Positions 6,896-13,859 of a stretch of 24,671 nucleotides of DNA are shown piece by piece (the first letter of the stretch is position 1; every line of letters starts with the position of its first letter). The position numbers and the translations under genes were made by a program. Source of the DNA: a virus. The stretch lies in the IMG/VR virus record IMGVR_UViG_3300034082_002205, positions 1-24,671 of that record; one strand, 5' to 3'. The notes beneath the pieces were generated by a model that saw only the letters and a program-made list of their open reading frames with translations, made no database searches and was not told the origin of the DNA.

Positions 6896-8635
6896 TTAAA
6901 AAGTTATTGAACCTGAACTAGTCCACTTGTATACTATATAACCACCGGCAGTAGTGATAGTTGGACTACCAGTTGTACTTGATGCTGACGGATATGTATC
7001 TGCGTAACGAATAATTACGATACCTGAACCACCTGCAGCAGTTACAGCAGCATACCCACTACCTCCGCCTCCTCCTGTATTTACAGAGCCGGCCGCACCG
7101 CTTCCGCCACCTGCGGCACCATTTCCACCGCCATATGAAGCAGTACCACTTACTGATGACCCGCTGCCGCCACCACCTCCTGCATAATTGGTAGATGATC
7201 CTGAAATAGATGACGTAATACCTACACCACCATTTCCACCAGTAGCAGCAGTCGCAGTTCCTCCTATTGCACCAGCACCTCCCCCGCCCCCTGATGCAGT
7301 TGCTCCTGTTATAGCTAACCCCCCGTTATAACCTTGTGTACTTGTGCCATAACCCGAAGTACCAGGACTATAAGGGGATGTAGAAGAACATCCGCCCCCG
7401 CCCCCTGATCCAGTTGTTCCTGCACTAGTAGCTAATCCGTTTTGCAGCGTGGAGCTAAATGCACCACCACCTCCGCCACCAAGACTAGTAATACTTGAAA
7501 AAACAGATGAATCTCCGTTTGTACCTTGTACTCCACCACTGGCTGCACCTGCGCCGCCACCGCCAACAGTAACAGTAATTGGTGTCCCGGAGGCTACTGC
7601 AAAGCCAGTATCAGTTCTATATCCGCCTGCGCCTCCTCCTCCAAAACTGCCACCGCCGCCGCCGCCGGCTACTACTAAGTATTCAACTGTAGATGTAACA
7701 GGAACGAAAGATATTGAACCACTAGTAGTCCAAGTATATATTCTATATCCGCCTGCAGTAGTGATAGTTGGTGAACCAGTTGTACTTGTTGCGGCTGCAT
7801 AAGTATCTGAATAACGGATAATTACAAGACCTGAACCGCCTGTTCCGCCTACCGATGCATTAGGAGCACTACCGCCTCCACCACCTGAATTTGCTATTCC
7901 TGATGTTGCGTTTGCGGATGATGAACCACCTGCACCTCCGCCACCAACGGCGCTAGTAGAGGCAGCACCACCACTATATGATCCTCCTCCACCACCACCA
8001 CCAGCTATGTAGTAAGTTGCTCCTGATAATACGCCAGCACCGGCTGCGCTTAGTAATGCTGAATATGTTCCAGTACCTGCACCGCCCGGAGCTCCGGCTG
8101 AAGTGCCGGGGGCTGAACCCGGTGCGGCGGCGCCGCCACCACCAGCACCACCAGAACTTAAAATTGTGCCGCCGCTTCCTGCTTGCCCATAATATATACT
8201 ACCTATCGGATTGACCCCTAGACTAGCCTGAGTACTAGAACCACCTCCTTCATTAAAGTATCCGCCACCGCCACCTGAACCGCCATTTCCGCCAGTAGTG
8301 TAAGAGCCTCCGCCACCACCGCCCTTTGCAACAACTAAATTACTACCAAAAATAGAGTCACCGCCGGATCCTCCAACGACCGAGGCACCAGATAATACGC
8401 CTTTGGTTCCACCTGCGCCTACGGTAATTGCATATGGACCAAGTGCAATTGAGTATGCAGCTTGATAAATGACGCCACCGGCACCGGCGCCGCCGCCCGG
8501 AACTGCATTACCTGGGTACTCCCCAGTTCCTCCACCGCCACCGGCAACTACCAAGTATTCAACCGTAGAGGGTGCGATCAGGACTCCATCGGTTAAATCA
8601 ACCCCATCTTCAATAGTCATTCCTTCTACAATCAT
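6896..8635 (-). CDS. Glycine-rich adhesin-type protein, double module (array copy 7)
   Basis: This 579-residue protein contains two complete modules in one frame. The leader (MIVEGMTIEDGVDLTDG) is followed by module 1 from VEYLVVAGGGGG (about residue 25) to YTWTTSGSISF (about 310). Then, without a stop, PVTSTVEYLVVAGG opens module 2, which ends YKWTSSGSITF. Module 1 carries an unusual ALGPYAITVGAGG segment and few repeats of the QG-N type; module 2 contains TSGYGTSTQGYNGG and a CSST segment, giving one of the very few Cys residues in the array. The junction near 7690-7710 looks like an erased stop and start between two formerly separate genes. The ribosome-binding site is AAGAAG, 13 bases after the preceding stop. 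A virion adhesin role is inferred. Confidence 0.87.
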   Translation of the reverse strand: MIVEGMTIEDGVDLTDGVLIAPSTVEYLVVAGGGGGTGEYPGNAVPGGGAGAGGVIYQAAYSIALGPYAITVGAGGTKGVLSGASVVGGSGGDSIFGSNLVVAKGGGGGGSYTTGGNGGSGGGGGYFNEGGGSSTQASLGVNPIGSIYYGQAGSGGTILSSGGAGGGGAAAPGSAPGTSAGAPGGAGTGTYSALLSAAGAGVLSGATYYIAGGGGGGGSYSGGAASTSAVGGGGAGGSSSANATSGIANSGGGGGSAPNASVGGTGGSGLVIIRYSDTYAAATSTTGSPTITTAGGYRIYTWTTSGSISFVPVTSTVEYLVVAGGGGGGSFGGGGAGGYRTDTGFAVASGTPITVTVGGGGAGAASGGVQGTNGDSSVFSSITSLGGGGGGAFSSTLQNGLATSAGTTGSGGGGGCSSTSPYSPGTSGYGTSTQGYNGGLAITGATASGGGGGAGAIGGTATAATGGNGGVGITSSISGSSTNYAGGGGGSGSSVSGTASYGGGNGAAGGGSGAAGSVNTGGGGGSGYAAVTAAGGSGIVIIRYADTYPSASSTTGSPTITTAGGYIVYKWTSSGSITF

Positions 8636-8648
8636 TTTTATTTCTTCT

Positions 8649-10355
8649 TTAGAAAGTTATTGAACCTGAACTAGTCCAATTGTATATTATATATCCGCCG
8701 GCATTAGTGATAGTTGGGCTACCAGTTGTACTTGTTGCGGCTGCATATGTATCTGGGTAGCGAATGATTACAATACCAGAACCACCTGCACCACCATTAG
8801 AATTATTTTGCCCGCCGCCGCCACCGCCACCTGTATTAGTTGTTCCGTTAGTACCTACTCCAACAACAGACCCTGCCCCGCCGCCACCTAGTCCTCCGGC
8901 TCCCGCAGAGCCTCCACCGTAGGCACCTCCCCCACCGCCACCTGCGTAATATGTTGCCGTACCAGATATACTAGACGATAGACCGTCACCTCCGGGCCCT
9001 GCTACGCTAGTTGCTGTGTTGCCTGCAGTTCCGGCTGCACCAGCACCGCCACCGCCACCTCCGCGATAATTGTTAGTACTTCCTGCACCGGCACCTCCAT
9101 TAGTTCCTTGGCCTGATGTGCCAGAGCCAGCTGCCTGGTTGACGCTTAATCCGTAGCCATTTCCGCCGCCACCTGAGCCTCCGTTGGCGCCTGCTCCACC
9201 TACTGCTTCAGTTGCACCTGCACCGCCGCCCAATGAGATGATAGAACCAAACACAGAATTGAGTCCGTTAGTAGCAGCAGTTGTTTGGTATCCTACTCCA
9301 CCGCTGCCACCGGTGCCAATTGTAACTGTTATAGGAGTGCCTGCACTTACCGCATATCCTGCGGCAGTTAATAATCCACCGGCACCACCTCCGCCTCCAT
9401 TTGAGCCACCGCCTCCTCCGCCGCCAGCAACTACTAAGTATTCAACTGTAGAAGGAGCTGCGGGAAGTGGATTTCCAAAAGATACTACACCTGAACTAGT
9501 CCAAGTATAAGTTTTATACCCACCGGCATTAGTGATAGTTGGGCTACCTGTAGTTAGTAAATCCGAGTATGTATTTGGATAAGTAATAATAACTACCCCA
9601 CTACCGCCATTGCCACCAATATTGGTATTAGTGGAATAATTTTGGGCTGCACCACCGCCGCCGCCGCCTGTTCCGGCGCCGCCGGATCCGGCTGTTAGTG
9701 TACCAACTTGAGCTCCGGTCCCTCCGCCTCCAGTTCCACCCGCTGCACCACCTCCACCATTTGATGCACCACCGCCACCGCCACCTGCATATGTATTACT
9801 ATCTAGCCAGATTGATCCGGCGCCGCCTGCACCAGCGGTACCACCACTACGATCTCCACCCACAGCACCAGCGCCGCCTCCCCCACCTGCTCCTTGATTG
9901 CCACCGCCACCAGTGCCACCTGCACCACCATTATTTCCTTGGCTTGGACTAGTTGCTGGGGTATTTCCGTTAGCAGTAGCAGCACCACCTGATCCACCAT
10001 TGCCGCCACCCGAACCACCTGATCCACCGGTCTGCGAGCCAGTATCGCTGCCACCTCTACCGCCGCCGGCAGCACTATAACCAAATGCAGACGATGCTAC
10101 TCCGTTTGCAGAATCTGTAGCACTGGTATTTTTGGCGCCCAGGCCACCTGCACCCACTGTAATGGTATATGTTACTGCACTAGAAACTGCTAGTGTAATA
10201 AATGACCTAAATCCGCCTGCGCCTCCACCTGCTCCGCCATTATTGCTTAATGAAGCACCACCTCCACCTCCACCTCCAACTATTAGTAAATCAATAGTGG
10301 GCGGCGGGTTTAAGAACAAAACGCCAGTCGTAACAGTTACCCCTTGTATAATCAT
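8649..10355 (-). CDS. Glycine-rich adhesin-type protein, double module (array copy 6)
   Basis: This 568-residue protein has leader MIIQGVTVTTGVLFLNPPP. Module 1 starts IDLLIVGGGGGGG, a diverged version of the usual VEYLVVAGG opening, and ends YTWTSSGVVSF at about residue 293. A short Pro/Ala linker (GNPLPAAP) leads to STVEYLVVAGG and a second full module ending YNWTSSGSITF. Module 1 is the most Gly/Asn-rich of the set, with GGNGGSGG- and GTGGGG-type clusters; module 2 contains AAGYAVSAGTPITVTIG, close to the equivalent segment of the copy at 12970-13848. The linker differs from those of the other two double copies, so the fusion may be independent. AAGAA before the ATG is a weak ribosome-binding site. 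Confidence 0.86.
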   Translation of the reverse strand: MIIQGVTVTTGVLFLNPPPTIDLLIVGGGGGGGASLSNNGGAGGGAGGFRSFITLAVSSAVTYTITVGAGGLGAKNTSATDSANGVASSAFGYSAAGGGRGGSDTGSQTGGSGGSGGGNGGSGGAATANGNTPATSPSQGNNGGAGGTGGGGNQGAGGGGGAGAVGGDRSGGTAGAGGAGSIWLDSNTYAGGGGGGASNGGGGAAGGTGGGGTGAQVGTLTAGSGGAGTGGGGGGAAQNYSTNTNIGGNGGSGVVIITYPNTYSDLLTTGSPTITNAGGYKTYTWTSSGVVSFGNPLPAAPSTVEYLVVAGGGGGGGSNGGGGGAGGLLTAAGYAVSAGTPITVTIGTGGSGGVGYQTTAATNGLNSVFGSIISLGGGAGATEAVGGAGANGGSGGGGNGYGLSVNQAAGSGTSGQGTNGGAGAGSTNNYRGGGGGGAGAAGTAGNTATSVAGPGGDGLSSSISGTATYYAGGGGGGAYGGGSAGAGGLGGGGAGSVVGVGTNGTTNTGGGGGGGQNNSNGGAGGSGIVIIRYPDTYAAATSTTGSPTITNAGGYIIYNWTSSGSITF

Positions 10356-10368
10356 TTTTATTTCTTAT

Positions 10369-11220
10369 TTAAAAAGTTATTGAACCTGAACTAGTGAATT
10401 TATATGTTCTATATCCACCGGTATTAGTAATAGTTGGGCTACCAGTTGTACTTGCTGCTGCTGCGTACCCAGATGGATAACGAATAATCACGACACCAGA
10501 GCCACCGGAACCAGCTGTTCCGGTGTATGCAGCACCTCCGCCACCGCTACCGGAATTTGCTACACCACTACCTGCATTTGCATATGGTGCTAAAGGGTCT
10601 CCACCGCGACCACCGCCACCTGTACCACCGGCACCATAGGTACCAGAACCCACTGATGTACCGCCGCCACCGCCTGCATAGTAATTACTGTCTACCCATT
10701 GATACCCTGCTCCGCCGGCACCGCCCTGATTGCTACTAGCGGTTTGCCCTACTGCGCTAGCACCACCTCCGCCACCCGATGGAGCACCGGCAAGACTGCC
10801 CGCACTGGTTCCACCTGCATATCCTTGCCCTGCTGTGCCAGCACCGCCTGCATTTGTTCCCCAACCCGATCCACCTCCGCCAGAACCTCCTGATTGACCA
10901 ACACCACCATTAAGATAACCACCGGCACCGCCACCTATTGCAGTAGTCATTCCAGTCATACTTGAATTAGTACCAGATATGGGCGCGACCCCGTATGTTT
11001 GTCCAGTACCGCCTGCACCAATTGTAATAGTTATTGGTGTTCCAAACACAGTTAGAGTATAGCTACCCAAAACTAGTCCTCCGGCACCGCCTCCACCTGC
11101 AGGCTCACTGTAACCACCCGAACTTCCACCCCCGCCGGCTACTATTAAATATTCAATCAAAGCTGGTGGCATTAGGAATGATACACCTGGTTCTACATTT
11201 ATTCCTGGAGTTATAAGCAT
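10369..11220 (-). CDS. Glycine-rich adhesin-type protein, single module (array copy 5)
   Basis: This 283-residue protein has leader MLITPGINVEPGVSFLMPP, core opening IEYLIVAGGGG, and an N-terminal segment (GGLVLGSYTLTVFGTPITITIG) that is nearly the same as in the copy at 12134-12958. It ends YKFTSSGSITF. The middle carries different loops from its neighbours, such as SGWGTNAGG and YQWVDSNYYAGGGGG, so variation is concentrated between conserved ends. An AAGGAT ribosome-binding site precedes the ATG. It is the boundary copy: the gap before it is 11 bases, as in the upstream half of the array, and the gap after it is 13 bases, as in the downstream half. Confidence 0.85.
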   Translation of the reverse strand: MLITPGINVEPGVSFLMPPALIEYLIVAGGGGSSGGYSEPAGGGGAGGLVLGSYTLTVFGTPITITIGAGGTGQTYGVAPISGTNSSMTGMTTAIGGGAGGYLNGGVGQSGGSGGGGSGWGTNAGGAGTAGQGYAGGTSAGSLAGAPSGGGGGASAVGQTASSNQGGAGGAGYQWVDSNYYAGGGGGTSVGSGTYGAGGTGGGGRGGDPLAPYANAGSGVANSGSGGGGAAYTGTAGSGGSGVVIIRYPSGYAAAASTTGSPTITNTGGYRTYKFTSSGSITF

Positions 11221-11231
11221 CTACTTTATCC

Positions 11232-12122
11232 TTAAAAAGTTATTGAACCTGAACTGGTCCATTTGTATATATAATATCCGCCTGCATTAGTGATAGTTGG
11301 ACTACCAGTTGTACTTGATGCTGCTGCGTATGTATCTAGATAACGAATAATTACGACACCGGATCCACCACTACCACTAGTACTACCACCTCCGCCGCCC
11401 CCACCACCGGTATTAACTGTGCCTGCTGTAATACCTGTGTCAACATAGCCTCCATTTCCGCCGCCACCGACTCCACCAACTCCTGCATGTGAATAATAAG
11501 GAGGCGAGGGAACATAACCTACCCAAGTTCCTCCACCTCCACCGCCTGCATAAGCAACCGATGAGCCAGTAATAGATGAATATAATCCTGCCCCACCGTT
11601 TCCTTTAGTTCCATCAGGTGTATCAATGCCGGTTGATGCTACAGTACCTATTCCGTCGCCGGATCCAGCATATCCACCGGCGCCGGCTCCGCCGCCACCG
11701 CCTCCGGATCCGTATGATACCGAAGAATATCTACCAGAGGTTCCGCCATTATTACCTTGTCCCGCAGTTCCGGTGCCAGCAGTTGAACCATTGTAAAGCG
11801 TAGCTCCTCCACCTGATCCGCCGTTACCGAGGCCAGTACCGCCACCAACAGAAGTGACAGTAGTAAAGATACCATCAGATAATTGAGAATTTGTTCCTGC
11901 CGAGCCGACTCCACCAGCTCCTACTGACACTGTTATAGCAGAACTTACAGTAACACTTAATCCAGTTGCAGTTAAATATCCACCAGCACCGCCGCCTCCC
12001 CCGTAGCCGGTGCCACCTGCTCCGCCGCCAGCAACTACTAAATATTCAATTGTAGGAGGCGGAACTGGGGGAGCCTGTACATATACACCTGCACCAATAT
12101 ATAATCCTGAAGTTATAAACAT
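11232..12122 (-). CDS. Glycine-rich adhesin-type protein, single module (array copy 4)
   Basis: This 296-residue protein has leader MFITSGLYIGAGVYVQAPP, a Pro-rich linker (PVPPP), then IEYLVVAGGGAGG. Distinctive loops include GIDTPDGTKGNGG and a Tyr/Pro-rich WVGYVPSPPYYSHAG, rare bulky side chains in an otherwise Gly/Ser/Ala protein and good candidates for a binding loop. It ends YKWTSSGSITF. AAGGAT lies upstream of the ATG and 11 bases separate it from the preceding stop. The receptor-binding role is inferred from the family; nothing here identifies the receptor. Confidence 0.85.
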   Translation of the reverse strand: MFITSGLYIGAGVYVQAPPVPPPTIEYLVVAGGGAGGTGYGGGGGAGGYLTATGLSVTVSSAITVSVGAGGVGSAGTNSQLSDGIFTTVTSVGGGTGLGNGGSGGGATLYNGSTAGTGTAGQGNNGGTSGRYSSVSYGSGGGGGGAGAGGYAGSGDGIGTVASTGIDTPDGTKGNGGAGLYSSITGSSVAYAGGGGGGTWVGYVPSPPYYSHAGVGGVGGGGNGGYVDTGITAGTVNTGGGGGGGGSTSGSGGSGVVIIRYLDTYAAASSTTGSPTITNAGGYYIYKWTSSGSITF

Positions 12123-12133
12123 ATGATTTATCC

Positions 12134-12958
12134 TTAGTAAGTGAGTGTACCTGAACCGGTAAATGTATATATTCTATATCCACCGGCTGTAGTAATTGTT
12201 GGACTACCGGTTGTAGATGAAGCTAAAGGAAATGTGTCTAGATAACGAATGATTACCACACCAGAACCACCGGCCCCACCGGTGCTAGAATACAGGCCGC
12301 CTGCACCGCCACCGCCGGTATTTGCAGTGCCGTTGATACTTGGTCCATAATTACTGCCACTACCGCCTCCGCCCAACCCACCTGCAGAATATTTTGTACC
12401 ACCACCACCGGCATAATAAGTAGAGATACCGCTGATATCATACTCCTTGCCAACGCCGCCGTTCCCTGTATAAGTGCCACCGGCTGCACCTGCGCCGCCG
12501 CCAGCACCCATGTAATAGGCAGCTGCATTTCCACCATCATTACCAAAACCACCCCATACGCTAGCGGGTTGTAGTCCTGTACCCGGGAGACCAAAACCGC
12601 TACCGCCACCTTGTGTGCCGGCACCTCCACCCGAGCCTCCACTGGCTGCTGTAGCAGTCCCGACTGATCCCATGCCACCACCTAGTGCGGTAAGGTTTAA
12701 AGAACTGCTGGCTATTGTGGTGTTTGCCCCACTTGACGATTCTGCTGCTCCACCTGCTCCAATTGTAATAGTTATTGGTGTTCCAAACACAGTTGTATAG
12801 CTACCCGAAACTAGTCCTCCGGCACCACCACCACCACCACCGGCGGTTCCTCCACCAACTCCGGCTCCGCCACCGGCAACTACTAGATATTCAACTGGAA
12901 TGGGAGGACGGTTGAATGTTAAACCTGAACCAACATATATTCCTGAAGCTATAATCAT
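12134..12958 (-). CDS. Glycine-rich adhesin-type protein, single module (array copy 3)
   Basis: At 274 residues this is the shortest copy. Leader MIIASGIYVGSGLTFNRPP is followed by VEYLVVAGGGAG. Its GGLVSGSYTTVFGTPITITIG segment is shared with the copy at 10369-11220, down to a near-identical DNA stretch. Variable loops include GLPGTGLQPASVWGGFG and AAAYYMGAG. It is the only copy whose C-terminus departs from SGSITF, ending YTFTGSGTLTY. TAGGAAT precedes the ATG. The diverged tail suggests either relaxed constraint or a separate origin of its 3' end. Confidence 0.85.
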   Translation of the reverse strand: MIIASGIYVGSGLTFNRPPIPVEYLVVAGGGAGVGGGTAGGGGGGAGGLVSGSYTTVFGTPITITIGAGGAAESSSGANTTIASSSLNLTALGGGMGSVGTATAASGGSGGGAGTQGGGSGFGLPGTGLQPASVWGGFGNDGGNAAAYYMGAGGGAGAAGGTYTGNGGVGKEYDISGISTYYAGGGGTKYSAGGLGGGGSGSNYGPSINGTANTGGGGAGGLYSSTGGAGGSGVVIIRYLDTFPLASSTTGSPTITTAGGYRIYTFTGSGTLTY

Positions 12959-12969
12959 TTACTTTATTC

Positions 12970-13848
12970 CTAAAACGTAATTGAACCTGAACTGGTCCAC
13001 TTGTATATTCTATATCCACCGGCTACTGTGATAGTTGGACTACCAGTTGTACTTGTTGCTGCGAGGTCAGTATCTGGGTAGCGAATGATTACGATACCGG
13101 AACCACCTGCAGCACCACCTCCGTAATTACCACCTCCACCCCCACCTGTATTGGCTGTACCAGCTACTGCGGCTACTGAAGGGGAGTACGAACCACCAGC
13201 GCCGCCGCCCCCGATGCCGCCAGCGCCAACACTTCCGGGTACTCCGGTATAGGTTCCGTTGGGCCAAAGTGCGGTACCGCCGCCGCCCCCTGCATAATAA
13301 GTAGAAGTTCCACTAATAGATGATGCAATACCCGGACCGCCGGCACCACCAACGTTATTGACAGCAGCACTTGACCCAGCACCACCTGCTCCACCGCCAC
13401 CGGCAGCATTTCTATCACCAAATGCAGCATATCCATATATACCACCGTTATTTCCTTGCCCTACAGTGCCGGAACCAGCCCCACTTGGCGTGCCACTGGC
13501 ACTGTCCCATGTGCCGGCACCGCCGCCACTGCCGCCACTGCCGCCTTGTACTGACCCAGATCCTGGCATCGGGCCGCCGAAACCTCCACCATACGTTAAA
13601 ATTGAACCAAACACAGAGTCTACTCCATTGGTGTTTGCGGCTCCGCCTGAACCAACCGTAACAGTTATTGCGGAACCAGTAGCAACTGCATATCCTGCAG
13701 CAGTTAATAATCCTCCGGCGCCACCACCACCACCGCCACCACCACCACCACCACCAGCTACCACTAAGTATTCAACTGTAGAAGGTGCTACAAGCGGTGG
13801 CTCTATTGCTACACCCAACCCAATAATTAAACCCGGAGTTAAAATCAT
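12970..13848 (-). CDS. Glycine-rich adhesin-type protein, single module (array copy 2)
   Basis: This 292-residue protein has leader MILTPGLIIGLGVAIEPP, then VEYLVVA followed by an uninterrupted run of 12 Gly encoded by GGT and GGC codons at 13755-13720, the longest pure tract in the array. The following segment AAGYAVATGSAITVTVGSGG resembles the second module of the copy at 8649-10355. Later loops include FGGPMPGSGSVQ, FGDRNAAGG and GGTALWPNGTYTGVPG. It ends YKWTSSGSITF. AAGAAT is the ribosome-binding site. The trinucleotide tract could change length in frame by slippage. Confidence 0.86.
   Translation of the reverse strand: MILTPGLIIGLGVAIEPPLVAPSTVEYLVVAGGGGGGGGGGGGAGGLLTAAGYAVATGSAITVTVGSGGAANTNGVDSVFGSILTYGGGFGGPMPGSGSVQGGSGGSGGGAGTWDSASGTPSGAGSGTVGQGNNGGIYGYAAFGDRNAAGGGGAGGAGSSAAVNNVGGAGGPGIASSISGTSTYYAGGGGGTALWPNGTYTGVPGSVGAGGIGGGGAGGSYSPSVAAVAGTANTGGGGGGNYGGGAAGGSGIVIIRYPDTDLAATSTTGSPTITVAGGYRIYKWTSSGSITF
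13720..13755 (-). repeat. GGT/GGC trinucleotide tract coding 12 glycines
   Basis: Read on the plus strand this is a run of GCC/ACC triplets, almost all ACC with two GCC. It encodes the pure Gly run at the core opening of array copy 2, where sibling copies have mostly five to seven Gly. Pure triplet tracts are prone to in-frame expansion and contraction. Confidence 0.7.
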
Positions 13849-13859
13849 CTACTTTATTC

